Positions 35,140 through 44,417 of a DNA stretch of 64,000 bases are shown piece by piece. The position numbers were made by a program, and so were the translations under genes. The stretch comes from Rhodothermus marinus (lineage in GTDB: Bacteria > Bacteroidota > Rhodothermia > Rhodothermales > Rhodothermaceae), in contig NZ_AP019797.1 in assembly GCF_009936275.1 (NCBI RefSeq), positions 1,045,501-1,109,500 on the forward strand, read 5' to 3'. How positions within the stretch are numbered: position 1 is the first letter of the stretch; every line of letters starts with the position of its first letter. The notes beneath the pieces are model-generated. The model searched no databases. It was not told where the DNA came from and saw only the letters and a list, made by a program, of their open reading frames with translations.

Positions 35140-36120
35140 ATGCGAGCCATTCTGGTCAGCGAACCGGGAGGTCCTGAAAAACTCTATCTGGGGGAATATC
35201 CCACGCCCGCGCCCGGCCCGGGCGAACTGCTGGTGCGCGTGCGGGCCACGTCGCTCAACCGCGCCGATCTGTTGCAGCGGGAAGGGAAGTATCCGCCGCC
35301 GCCCGGCGCCAGTCCGATTCTGGGGCTGGACGTGGCCGGGACGGTGGCTGCGCTGGGACCCGGCGTGACGGGCTGGCAGGTGGGCGACCGCGTGTTCGGG
35401 CTCGTCGAGGGCGGGGGCTACGCCGAATACGCCGTGCTGCCGGCCGGGATGGCCATGCGCATTCCGGACAACCTGTCGTTCGAGGAGGCCGCCGCCGTTC
35501 CCGAGGTGTTTCTGACGGCCTATCAGGCGCTCTGCTGGCTGGGACAGCTGCAGCGAAACGAGCACGTGCTCATCCATGCCGGCGCAAGTGGCGTGGGAAC
35601 GGCCGCCATCCAGCTGGCGCGGCGCCTCGGCGCGCACGTGCACGTCACCGCCTCGGCCGCCAAGCACGAAGTCTGCCGGGCGCTGGGTGCCGAAACCACC
35701 ATTGACTACCATACCGAAAACTTTGCCGCGCGGGTGCAGGAAGCAACCGGCGGAACCGGAGCGCACGTGATCGTCGATTTCGTCGGGGCGCCTTATCTGG
35801 AGCCCAACCTGCAATGTCTGGCCGTGGACGGACGGATCGTGCTGCTGGCCACGATGGGCGGCAGTCGCGTTGCGTCGTTCGACCTGCGGCTGCTTTTTGC
35901 GCGGCGGGCGCACCTGATGGCCTCCACGCTCCGCAACCGCCCGCGCGACTACAAGGTGCGGCTGACGCAGGCGTTCGCCGAGCGCTTCCTGAGCGACTTT
36001 GCCGAAGGCCGGCTGCGGCCCGTGATCGACCGCATCTACGACTGGACGGAAGTAGCCGAGGCGCATCGCCGCATGGAGGCCAATCTGAACGTGGGCAAGA
36101 TCGTGCTTCGCATTGCTTGA
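35140..36120 (+). CDS. NAD(P)H:quinone oxidoreductase, zinc-free MDR family (PIG3-like)
   Basis: About 326 residues from the ATG at 35140 (MRAILVSEPGG, the family's usual start); an upstream in-frame ATG at 35086 is probably not used. Motifs are LNRADLLQREGKYPPPPGAS, GLDVAGTVAALGPGVTGWQV and the nucleotide loop HAGASGVGTAAIQLA. The structural and catalytic zinc cysteines of alcohol dehydrogenases are absent. These enzymes reduce quinones or reactive carbonyls with NADPH. It is divergent from mdh and followed by a repeat-filled gap. Confidence 0.9.
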   Translation: MRAILVSEPGGPEKLYLGEYPTPAPGPGELLVRVRATSLNRADLLQREGKYPPPPGASPILGLDVAGTVAALGPGVTGWQVGDRVFGLVEGGGYAEYAVLPAGMAMRIPDNLSFEEAAAVPEVFLTAYQALCWLGQLQRNEHVLIHAGASGVGTAAIQLARRLGAHVHVTASAAKHEVCRALGAETTIDYHTENFAARVQEATGGTGAHVIVDFVGAPYLEPNLQCLAVDGRIVLLATMGGSRVASFDLRLLFARRAHLMASTLRNRPRDYKVRLTQAFAERFLSDFAEGRLRPVIDRIYDWTEVAEAHRRMEANLNVGKIVLRIA

Positions 36121-36275
36121 GGCGGCCACGCGCGACCGCCCGCGCCCGATGTTCGGGGCGGACCCTGAGGGTTCACTCCTGCGAGGTGGGGGCATTTTTT
36201 CCGGCAGGGGCGCGCCAGGGTGTGCGCCCATGATTTTTGATCATCAGTTTGCTGGACAGGTACGCGCGCTTGTGG

Positions 36276-36300
36276 TAGAACTTATCCGGAAAACAAGGGA
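36276..36300. repeat. Relic of an IS427-type end
   Basis: TAGAACTTATCCGGAAAA is identical to the TA target plus the outer end of the IS at 40594-40613, read in reverse. The next bases differ slightly. No partner end or transposase is nearby. Confidence 0.6.
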
Positions 36301-36359
36301 AGAACTGGTAAACTGGTGCTTTGCGCTGCGTGCCAGAAGCACTGGTTTGTAGAACTTAT

Positions 36360-36545
36360 ATGATTTCCCGGAAATCATAGTGCATGTGAGAAAGCACGGG
36401 CGCACACGGCGGTGCGCCCCTACAGATCCTTGGCGTTTTCCCTATCCCGTAGGGGCGGACCCCTGTGTCCGCCCGATCATACCCGCCGGATCACGTCCGC
36501 CACACGGGGTGTGGCCTCCTCATGCACCAGTAAATCAGCGATCCC
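36360..36545 (+). repeat. Dispersed repeat family A, copy 3
   Basis: It starts ATGATTTCCCGGAAATCAT, a perfect palindrome. Then come GTGAGAAAGCACGGGCGCAC, GGTGCGCCCCTAC, GTAGGGGCGGACCC, GTGTCCGCCCGATCAT and ATGCACCAGTAAATCAGCGA. Same order as copies 2 and 4. Confidence 0.87.
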
Positions 36546-36737
36546 ATATGACTTCCAGTCCGGCATAAGCGATAGCGGGGTGCCCAAACAGAAGCCTTTG
36601 CAGCGCAGGGTAAGCAGGGTGGGCTTCAGACGGCCGCCTGTTTCGTAACCGGATGGTTGAAGCCGGGGGCTGGACCTTCGGAACCAGGTGGGTTATCTTC
36701 TGAAAAGCTTTTCTGTTGAAACAAACACCTGCCTGCC

Positions 36738-38294
36738 ATGCCGATCTATCCGGTTGCCCGCGTCGATGAGCTGGCCGATGGCCAGATGAAACAGGTGAAA
36801 GCGGGCGAGACGGAACTGCTGCTGGTGCGACTGGACGGTCAGTTTTACGCGCTGGGAGCCCGCTGCACGCACTACGGGGCCCCGCTTGCGACGGGCGCGC
36901 TTCATGGCGAACGGATCATCTGTCCCTGGCACCATGCCTGCTTCCACGCGCGAACCGGCGAGCATCTGGAGCCGCCGGGGATGGATCACCTGCCGCGCTT
37001 TCCGGTGCGCGTCGAGAACGATCAGGTGCTGGTGGAATTGCCCGACACGGTGGAAGGCCGACGGGCACCGGCGCTGGTCCGACGCGATCCGCAGGAGGCG
37101 CGCACCTGCGTGGTGGTCGGATCGGGCTGTGCGGGCGCCTATGCGGTCGAGGCCGTCCGGGCGGAGGGCTTTCGGGGACGTGTGGTTTGGGTAGCCGGCA
37201 GCGAGTTTCCGCCGATCGATCGGCCGAACCTGAGCAAAGAATACCTGGCGGGCGAGGCGCCCGAAGAGTGGATGCCGCTGCGCGATCCGTCCTTTTACGA
37301 GGCGGCGGACATCGAAGTGGTGCAGGGACGGCCGGCCGCCGCGCTGGACGCCGCCGCGAAAACCATTACGCTGGCCGATGGCGAGGTGCTGCGCTACGAC
37401 GTGGCCGTCGTGGCGCCGGGCGCCCGGCCGCGCCGGCTGGAGGTGCCGGGGGCTGAACTGGCGGGCATCTTCACGCTGCGCACCATCGAGGATAGCCGGG
37501 CCATTCGCGCGGCGGCCCGCGAGGCCCGGCGGGCGGTGGTCGTGGGGGCCAGTTTCATCGGGATGGAGGTCGCGCAAAGCCTGCGGCATCTCGGGCTGGA
37601 AGTGACCGTCGTGGCGCCAGAATCGGTGCCGTTCGAGCGCACGCTCGGCGTGGAGGTCGGACGCGTGCTGCAGACGCTGCATGAGGAAAACGGCGTGGCG
37701 TTTCGGCTGGGGCATACCGTACAGGCTTTCGAGGGTACGGATCGGGTGCAGCAGGTCGTGCTGAATGGCGGCAGTCGGCTTGCGGCCGAGCTGGTCGTGG
37801 TGGGCGTGGGCGTGCAGCCGGCCACGGATTTTGTGCAGGGCGTGCAGAAAGCCCCGGACGGCAGCATTATCGTGGATGCCTTTTTGCAGGCGGCCGACGG
37901 GCTGTTTGTGGCCGGCGATGCCGCCCGCTTCCCCGACTGGCGCACGGGCACGCCGATCCGGATCGAGCACTGGCGACTGGCCGCGCAGCACGGGCGCCTG
38001 GCCGGTGCCAATGCAGCCGGAGCGCGTCGTGCCTACCGGGGCGTGCCGTTCTTCTGGACGCGCCAGTTCGGCGTGAGCCTGCAGTACCTGGGCTACGTGG
38101 ACGCCTGGGACGAGGTGGTGCTCGACGGCGACCCGTCGGCCCGGAAGTTTCTGGCCTTTTATCTTCGCGGTGAACAGGTCTGGGCCGTAGCCGGCATGGG
38201 CCGCGGCTACGAAATGGCCCGCCTGCACGGCCTGTTGCTGGAGGAGGGGCTGCCCGTCCTGGAAAGCGTGCGCGCCCACCTGCTCAACCGCTGA
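36738..38294 (+). CDS. Rieske-domain FAD/NAD oxidoreductase
   Basis: 518 residues. Residues 1-105 are a Rieske [2Fe-2S] domain with ARCTHYGAPL (Cys-X-His) and ICPWHHACF (Cys-X2-His). From about 118 there is a two-dinucleotide flavoprotein: CVVVGSGCAGAYAVEAV for FAD, PPIDRPNLSKEYLAG, VVVGASFIGMEVAQSL for NAD(P)H, and the FAD-closing LFVAGDAARFPD. The layout is that of the AIFM3-like and ferredoxin-reductase-like proteins, which pass electrons from NAD(P)H through FAD to the iron-sulfur centre. The physiological acceptor is unknown. Preceded by repeat A and followed by the susC promoter region. Confidence 0.92.
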   Translation: MPIYPVARVDELADGQMKQVKAGETELLLVRLDGQFYALGARCTHYGAPLATGALHGERIICPWHHACFHARTGEHLEPPGMDHLPRFPVRVENDQVLVELPDTVEGRRAPALVRRDPQEARTCVVVGSGCAGAYAVEAVRAEGFRGRVVWVAGSEFPPIDRPNLSKEYLAGEAPEEWMPLRDPSFYEAADIEVVQGRPAAALDAAAKTITLADGEVLRYDVAVVAPGARPRRLEVPGAELAGIFTLRTIEDSRAIRAAAREARRAVVVGASFIGMEVAQSLRHLGLEVTVVAPESVPFERTLGVEVGRVLQTLHEENGVAFRLGHTVQAFEGTDRVQQVVLNGGSRLAAELVVVGVGVQPATDFVQGVQKAPDGSIIVDAFLQAADGLFVAGDAARFPDWRTGTPIRIEHWRLAAQHGRLAGANAAGARRAYRGVPFFWTRQFGVSLQYLGYVDAWDEVVLDGDPSARKFLAFYLRGEQVWAVAGMGRGYEMARLHGLLLEEGLPVLESVRAHLLNR

Positions 38295-39774
38295 TTTTGG
38301 CAGTTCGGTCAGGTATTTTGACGGTTTAGATTGAAGACTTGTTGAAGGAAAGGTGATCTGTTTTTTAAAATAGCGTTAGATTGTCATCGATTTGCCTCAC
38401 CAAAATCCGGAAAGGTTATGCGCATTGGCTACGCACTTTTGCTGGCGTTGTTGCTGCCCGGTAGCGTATTGGCGCAGGGGACGATCCGAGGGCGCGTAGT
38501 GGATGCCGAGACGCAGGATCCCATCCCGGGCGCCAACGTGGTGGTTCGCGAGCTGATTCGCGGGGCGGCAACGGACATCGATGGGAACTACACCATTGAG
38601 CGTGTTCCGGCCGGGACCTATACCCTGGAGGCCAGCTTCGTCGGGTATCGAACGGAAACGCGCCGGGTGACGGTTGAAGAAGGGGCAACTATCACGGTTG
38701 ATTTTGCGCTCTTCCAGACGGCGCTGAACCTGCAGGAAGTGGTCGTGACCGGTGCGGGTGGTCCCGTAGAAGTAAAGCGACTTGGGAATACGATCGCCAC
38801 CATCAATGCGGCCCGTCTGGAGATTGCCCCGGTGCAGAATCTTTCGGAAATGCTGATGGCACGCGAGCCATCGGTAGCCGTACTGCCTTCGGGCGGTATC
38901 ACCGGTGAGGGGGCCCGCATTCGTATTCGCGGCTCGGCCTCGCTTTCCCAGAGCAATGAGCCGATCGTTTACATCGACGGGATCCGAGTTAATCGCGACG
39001 GAGGATTCGGAAGTGGCTTCGTAGGAACCGGCGGAGGTGGCTCACCTTCGCGCCTGGACGATCTGGATCCCGAAGCCATTGAGCGGATCGAAATTCTGAA
39101 AGGTGCCGCGGCGGCCACGCTGTACGGCACGGAGGCTTCTAATGGTGTAATTCAGATCTTCACAAAGCGGGGGGCAGTGGGGCCGCCGCGCTTCAGCTTC
39201 CGGATTGAGCAGGGCGCCTCGTGGTATCCGAAGATCTATCCGGACAATACCGGGTGGGCCTGGAATCAGGCCGTAGCCGATACCATGTCGAAGTACTTCG
39301 GGCGGCCGATTCGCCCTTATGAACTGGTGCGGACGAACTTCATGCATGAGATGTTTGAGACGGGTTACCACCAGGCCTATTCGGCTTCGGTCAGTGGTGG
39401 GACGCCCGGAGTCACGTATTTTGTCAATCTGAGATGGTCGGACGAAGATGGGCCGTTTGGGGCCAAGAAAGGGCGCTGGTATCCGCCAGGGGTGCGTACC
39501 CGCTCGGCTGATATCAACCGTCTGGCGCAGGCCAGCGCTACGGTCAATATTTTCCCCAGCGATAAGCTACGGCTGGGCATTTCGACCGGTCTGACGCGGC
39601 GTCATTATGAGACGCCCAACAACAACAACAACATCTATGCGGCCTTTACGCTGGCTCAGTTCGGCAAGCCGGAGCTGGTCCGATACAACAACCAGACCGG
39701 CTCGCCGGCCTTCATGACGGTGAATGAGGGGCTACAGCAAACCTATACTCAGGACGTCGATCGCTTCTTTGGTA

Positions 39775-40611
39775 GAAGTCATCCGAAAAAGGTTCTCAAG
39801 AAGATCATGAGGCACCCGAGCAATACAAAACCCAGGTAGTTTTCCGCGTAGCGCTCATGACGCATCACAATCCGGCGAAAATGCCCCAACCACGCAAACA
39901 ACCGCTCTACTTTCCAACGGCGTCGATAGCGACGAAGCTTACGCCCATCCTGCGTCTTTTTCCGCTTCCGATTCCGCCGATGCGGGGCAATCATCTCTAT
40001 ACCCTGTTGCGCCAATGCCTTATCCAGCGGATCACTGTCATAAGCCCGATCTCCAATCAAACGTACTGGCCTGGCCTCGGTAAAACGAGCCGCCAGAGTG
40101 GCTTCGACCAACCGGGTCTCATGTGGCGAAGCACTGGCCACCAGCACCGCCAGCGGCATCCCATTGGCATCGGCTATCGCCATGAGTTTGCTTCCTTTAC
40201 CTCGCTTTGTCTTGCCCACACACGTCCCCCCTTTTTAGCAGCGACAAAGCAGGCATCGATAAAGCACTCCGAAAGCTTGAGCTTGCCCTGTTGGTGGAGT
40301 TCTTCGGCCAACACCTGCAAAATGCGTTGGAGGGTGCCGTTTCGGTTCCATGCTTGGAAGCGATCGTGGCAGGTGGACCTGGGCGGAAAGTGGGCGGGGA
40401 GCTTGGCCCAGGGAGCGCCGGTCTGGAGTATCCAGAGGATCGCTTCGAGGATCTCGCGGTCGGCGCGTCGGGGACGGCCGCGTCGATCAGGGCGTTTAGG
40501 AGGGGAGACGATCAGGGGCTCGATGCGTGCCCATTGTGCGTCGGTGAGTTTCATGAGGCCGCTCCGATTATCGTGGCGATTACAGAGTATCCCTATTTTC
40601 CGGATAAGTTC
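39775..40611 (-). mobile_element. IS5-family (IS427-like) insertion sequence
   Basis: 837 bp, with imperfect inverted ends (GAAGTCATCCG and, reversed, GAACTTATCCGG) and a TA target duplication at 39773-39774 and 40612-40613. It carries one transposase in two overlapping frames. Size, TA target and the frameshift layout all fit the IS427 subgroup. Confidence 0.92.
39779..40554 (-). CDS. IS427-type transposase, two frames joined by -1 frameshift
   Basis: Frame A (40554 to 40174, 126 residues) has the N-terminal domain [14 protein letters not shown] and [20 protein letters not shown] and the first Asp in [14 protein letters not shown]. Frame B (open to 39779) has [16 protein letters not shown] with the second Asp and [20 protein letters not shown] with the Glu. 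The frames overlap at an A5-G6-A tract (minus strand, 40225-40236). G GGG GGA is read as GGG GGA in frame A, and a -1 slip leads into frame B, giving a product of about 258 residues with a complete DDE triad. This is the expected programmed frameshift rather than decay. Confidence 0.88.
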
Positions 40612-42498
40612 TAGTCTGAATCTGAACTATCGGCCGTCGCGACCGCTCATGGTGGACGCTACCTTTGGCATTGATGTGGTCAACCAGCTCAGCCGAGAAG
40701 TCTTTCCATTTCGCTGGAATATTGACAATTTCAGCGGCTACAATCCGGAAGGCGTCCGCCGCATTGACGACCTGAATGCGCTGGACATTACGGCCGATAT
40801 CAAGGCAACCCATCGGGTGCGGCTTAGCTCGTCGCTGGAGTCCACGTTCATTCTGGGGACGCAGGGCTTCATCACGCGCCGCATCGACGAATCGGCCGAA
40901 GGGCGGCGTTTCCCGGGACCGGGTATTGACGTGACGGGTGGTGCTGCCGAACAGGAAGTCTTTGAGTCCTATCTGGAGGTGGTCAATCTGGGAATCTTTG
41001 CACAGGAGCAGATTGGATTTAACGATTATCTCTTTCTGACCGTCGGTGGGCGTCTGGACGCCAACAGCGCCTTTGGTTCGGAGTTTGACGCTGTGTTCTA
41101 TCCCAAGGCTCAGTTTCATTCCGTCCGATGCGCCGTTCTGGCGTCCGCTGGGGCCCATTTCGTCACTGCGGCTGCGGGCGGCCGTGGGACAGTCAGGATT
41201 GCAGCCCGGTGCCTTTGATGCGTTGACCACCTACGTGCCGGTTGCTTCAAGCAGCGGCCCCGGTATTGTGCCGGGCAATCTGGGGAATCCGGAGCTCAAG
41301 CCGGAGATCTCCACCGAATGGGAAGTGGGCATGGAGCTCGGATTGTTACAGGACCGGCTCGCCTTGCAGGCCACCTACTGGGATCGAACGGTTACCGATG
41401 CCCTGGTGGACAAGCAATTCCCCGTTACGGGAGGCTTCCGGGCCCGCCAGCTTACAAACATTGGCGAATTGAAGGCAAAAGGAGTAGAACTGGGCTTTCA
41501 GGGCACGGTTTACAGCAGCGAGCAATTCTCGGTAGAGCTATTTGCAGGCGCCTCCTATCTGTGGGAGCAGGTGACCGACATGGGAGGGGCTCCACCTATC
41601 AAGGTCGGCGGCAGCTATCCGCGGTATCGCAACTTCATCATTGAGGGGTATGCACCAGGAGCGCATTTCGGGGCCAAACTATTGCCGACCGATGCCAACC
41701 ACCTGCCGGTAGACTTCAACGGAGATGGGCAGCCGGACTCGCGGGATGAGGTGCTGGCCTATCTGGCGACACTGACGCCGGAAGATCTGATCAATCCAAG
41801 CAACGGGCGTGTCAACATGCCCAGTTCGCTGGGGCTGGTGTTGCTTGCCGATGAGGACGGCGATGGAGATCTGCTGGACCATTACCTCGGCAAGCCGACG
41901 CCGGACTGGCAGGGCTCGTTCGGGGCGACGATTCGCTTTCTGCGCAACTTCCGGCTCTATACGGCCTTCGAATTCAAGGCGGGCAACTACTACGTGAATA
42001 ATCTGACGTTCGCCTTCCGTCAGGCCAATGCCGTGATCGGACGCAACCTGCCCTGGTCGGCCGAAGTGGTGCGGGATTACGCGACCGGGGGGGTGGATGC
42101 CAACGGGAATCCCATGAACGATCCGCAGGTGCGGCTGCGGGCGCTGGAGCGCTGGCTTAACGAACTGCTGGCGCTGGCTCCCTTCAGTGGGCTGAATACG
42201 ATCAAGCCGGCCGACTTTCTGCGCTGGCGGGAGCTGAGCCTGACCTACGACGTGCCGCGTTCGCATCTGCAGCGGCTCTGGGGCATTGACCGGCTGTCGT
42301 TCACGCTGGGCGTGCGCAACCTGGCGCTCTGGACCCGCTACGACGGGCCGGATCCGGAAGTCAATGCCGTCGGGCGCGGCAGCGGTAGCCAGCTGGATCA
42401 GAACTACCTGGACGGAGTGGACGCCTTTGGCTTCGTCCTGCCGCGGCGGGTGACGTTTACCGTTCGGTTTGGCTTCTAACCTACCGGGAGAAACGACC

Positions 42499-43824
42499 AT
42501 GCGTTACGATAAAAGCTTCTGGATCGGGTTGTTGGTCTTTAGCCTGGGGCTGAGTATCGCCGGCTGTAACCTGCTGGACGTCAACAACCCGAACGACCTG
42601 GTTGAAGAAGACCTGGGGAATCCGGCGGCAGCCGAACCCATGGTGAATGGCGTCGAAGCCGCTGTTACGCGGGCGGTTCAAGCGATTCTGACGCCTTATT
42701 CTACAGCTACTGACGAGCTGGTCTGGGTAGGATCGCGCGATGCCTGGCAACAGCTGGACTTTGGGAATGTGGACGATCCGTTTAATGAATTTACCGACGC
42801 AGCCTTCCCCTATGTAGCCGAGGCGCGCTGGTGGGCCGATGCGGTCATCGCCCGGCTGGAAGCATTTCGCAACGAAGGGGCACTTTCGGATCCTACCGTG
42901 CTGGCGCGGGCCTACCTGTACGGCGCGATCATCTATGTGACGATCGCCGATATGTTTGACGACTTTGCCTTTTCCGATCGGCAGGAGCCCGCACCACCGA
43001 TCGGCCGGGATGGATTGCCGCAGGTCTATGATAAGGCGATCGATTACCTTAACAAAGCGCTGGCAATCGCTGAGGCGCGGAACAATACTGCCCTCCAGGG
43101 GCAGATCTTGATGTTCCGGGCGCGTGCCAAGTACAGCAAGGCGCTGCGCGCCATGCTTCGACCCGGACAGGTGCAAGTGAACGGACTGGTCAACGATGCC
43201 GGTGCCGTGGCCGATGCCCAGGCGGCGCTTGCCGTGGTAGATCCCGAAGCCCGGGTGATTCTGGACATGGATCCCAATGCGCCCGATCTGGTGGTGGGGG
43301 ATCTGAGCCTGGGGGATCAGGTCAACAGCCGTCTGGAGATGCGTTTTGGGGATACCTACATTCAGCCCACGGCCAACAACAAGCAGACGCAGGCCGTTAT
43401 CTTCAAAGACATCATTGACACAGATGTGGTCCATCCTTTTGTGGAGCAGGAGATCATGGCCTTCCATGCGGCCGGTCTGTACCCTGACATGACAGTTGCC
43501 TCCGAACGTGAAATGCACCTGATTTTGGCCGAAGCGGCGTTGGCCAGCGGAGACATCAACGGCTTTACCACCCACATCAACCATCTGCGTACGCGGGACG
43601 GGCTGACACCTTATGACCCGAACAGTTCGGGCATCGAACCGATTGAAATGCTCCGTTTTAGCCGTCAGGCTTACCTGTTCCTGCAGGGGCGTCGCCTGGC
43701 GGACCACTACCGCTTTAATGATCCCTCGCCGGAGTGGCGACCGGACGGCACGGCCATGCGCCAGCCGGGGACCTTCTTCCCCATTACGATTATTGAGCGT
43801 CGTGCCAATCCGTACATAGACTGA
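42499..43824 (+). CDS. SusD/RagB family outer-membrane lipoprotein
   Basis: 441 residues from the ATG at 42499, with GGGAG 8 bases upstream; an in-frame codon at 42469 lies in the end of susC and is not preferred. The signal ends in the lipobox LSIAGC. The mature start NLLDVNNPNDLVEEDL is typical of SusD, and the helical TPR-like body (ATDELVWVGSRDAWQ, GQILMFRARAKYSKALRAM) and C-terminal EREMHLILAEAALASGD and FLQGRRLADHYRF fit. SusD proteins capture glycans or other substrates and hand them to SusC. The partner gene is broken here, so this one is probably orphaned. A terminator follows. Confidence 0.92.
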   Translation: MRYDKSFWIGLLVFSLGLSIAGCNLLDVNNPNDLVEEDLGNPAAAEPMVNGVEAAVTRAVQAILTPYSTATDELVWVGSRDAWQQLDFGNVDDPFNEFTDAAFPYVAEARWWADAVIARLEAFRNEGALSDPTVLARAYLYGAIIYVTIADMFDDFAFSDRQEPAPPIGRDGLPQVYDKAIDYLNKALAIAEARNNTALQGQILMFRARAKYSKALRAMLRPGQVQVNGLVNDAGAVADAQAALAVVDPEARVILDMDPNAPDLVVGDLSLGDQVNSRLEMRFGDTYIQPTANNKQTQAVIFKDIIDTDVVHPFVEQEIMAFHAAGLYPDMTVASEREMHLILAEAALASGDINGFTTHINHLRTRDGLTPYDPNSSGIEPIEMLRFSRQAYLFLQGRRLADHYRFNDPSPEWRPDGTAMRQPGTFFPITIIERRANPYID

Positions 43825-43849
43825 GCCGAAAAGACGTACCTGAATGAGA

Positions 43850-43890
43850 CGGAGGTGCCGGAGCCCGGTCTTCGGCACCTCCGCTTTTCT
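43850..43890 (+). terminator. Intrinsic terminator after susD
   Basis: Eleven-base stem CGGAGGTGCCG/CGGCACCTCCG with a 12-base loop, followed by CTTTTCT. Confidence 0.88.
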
Positions 43891-43912
43891 AAAGCCAAAC
43901 CGGTGGATATAG

Positions 43913-44359
43913 ATGCGAGGACTGGTTGTTCTGGGACTCACTGGTTGCCTGTTGCTGGGCGCCTGCGATCTGTTCAGGGGACAGGATGCGCCGGAGCGGG
44001 CGCGGCTCCGCATTGAAGGCACCACAGACAGCACGCTGACGCTGGTCACCTCGACAAACTTTCTGCTGCAGCGTACGGCGGTGCTGGACGAGTCGGGCAC
44101 GCCGCGCAGAGATACCCTGCTGGTGTATTTTCTGGAAGCTGACACGTTGCAGATTACGTTGCCTTACAGCGGGGAATTTGATATCCGGCTACGTGAGCGC
44201 TTTTTCGCACGACTCTCTCCGGGTGTCGCTGGCGTATGGATGCGCGTCTGGATCGACGACCGCCTCCGATACGACACGCGTCCGGGGGAAACTCTTCCGT
44301 TATTGCAGTTCGTTTATTACCGCGTCAAAGGAACACCCCCCTATAACGAGATCTTCTGA
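43913..44359 (+). CDS. Hypothetical lipoprotein
   Basis: 148 residues. The signal peptide ends in the lipobox LLLGAC, so the protein should be lipid-anchored. The rest (ARLRIEGTTDSTLTLVTSTN, SGEFDIRLRERFFARLSP, MRVWIDDRLRYD) looks like a single beta-sandwich domain. I recognise no family. It starts 22 bases after the SusD terminator and is followed by rsmB after 58 bases with no terminator, so it may share a transcript with rsmB. A link to the SusC/SusD system is possible from position only. Confidence 0.7.
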   Translation: MRGLVVLGLTGCLLLGACDLFRGQDAPERARLRIEGTTDSTLTLVTSTNFLLQRTAVLDESGTPRRDTLLVYFLEADTLQITLPYSGEFDIRLRERFFARLSPGVAGVWMRVWIDDRLRYDTRPGETLPLLQFVYYRVKGTPPYNEIF

Positions 44360-44417
44360 TAACCTTTTTCTCTTGATTCGGTATCAGAGAAACGTACCCC
44401 GCGTTTACAGGAAATTT

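Larger units (their letters stand above)
36121..36737. other. Non-coding region with IS relic and repeat A
   Basis: No gene. It holds an 18-bp sequence matching the end of the IS in the susC gene (36276-36293), a second shorter copy of TAGAACTTAT at 36350, and repeat A copy 3. The last 190 bases before the Rieske gene show nothing I recognise. Confidence 0.6.
38418..42479 (+). pseudogene. SusC/RagA TonB-dependent receptor, disrupted twice
   Basis: The gene reads well from the ATG at 38418: signal peptide (YALLLALLLPGSVLAQ), a carboxypeptidase-regulatory-like beta-sandwich (GRVVDAETQDPIPGANVVV), then the plug (SNEPIVYIDGIRVN, EILKGAAAATLYG). At 39774 it is cut by an 837-bp IS. Removing the IS and one TA copy restores the frame exactly (DRFFG joins SLNLNYRPSRP). 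A second break is at about 41110-41120: the barrel moves from one frame (YPKAQF) to another (FIPSDAPFW) and then runs intact to 42479, ending in a typical VTFTVRFGF. Repaired length is about 1075 residues, normal for SusC. The product should be non-functional as it stands. Confidence 0.92.

Noticed and set aside
36113-36352. 79-residue open frame after the quinone oxidoreductase
   Set aside because: Most of it overlaps the end of the previous gene and an IS relic, and it has no ribosome site or similarity I recognise.
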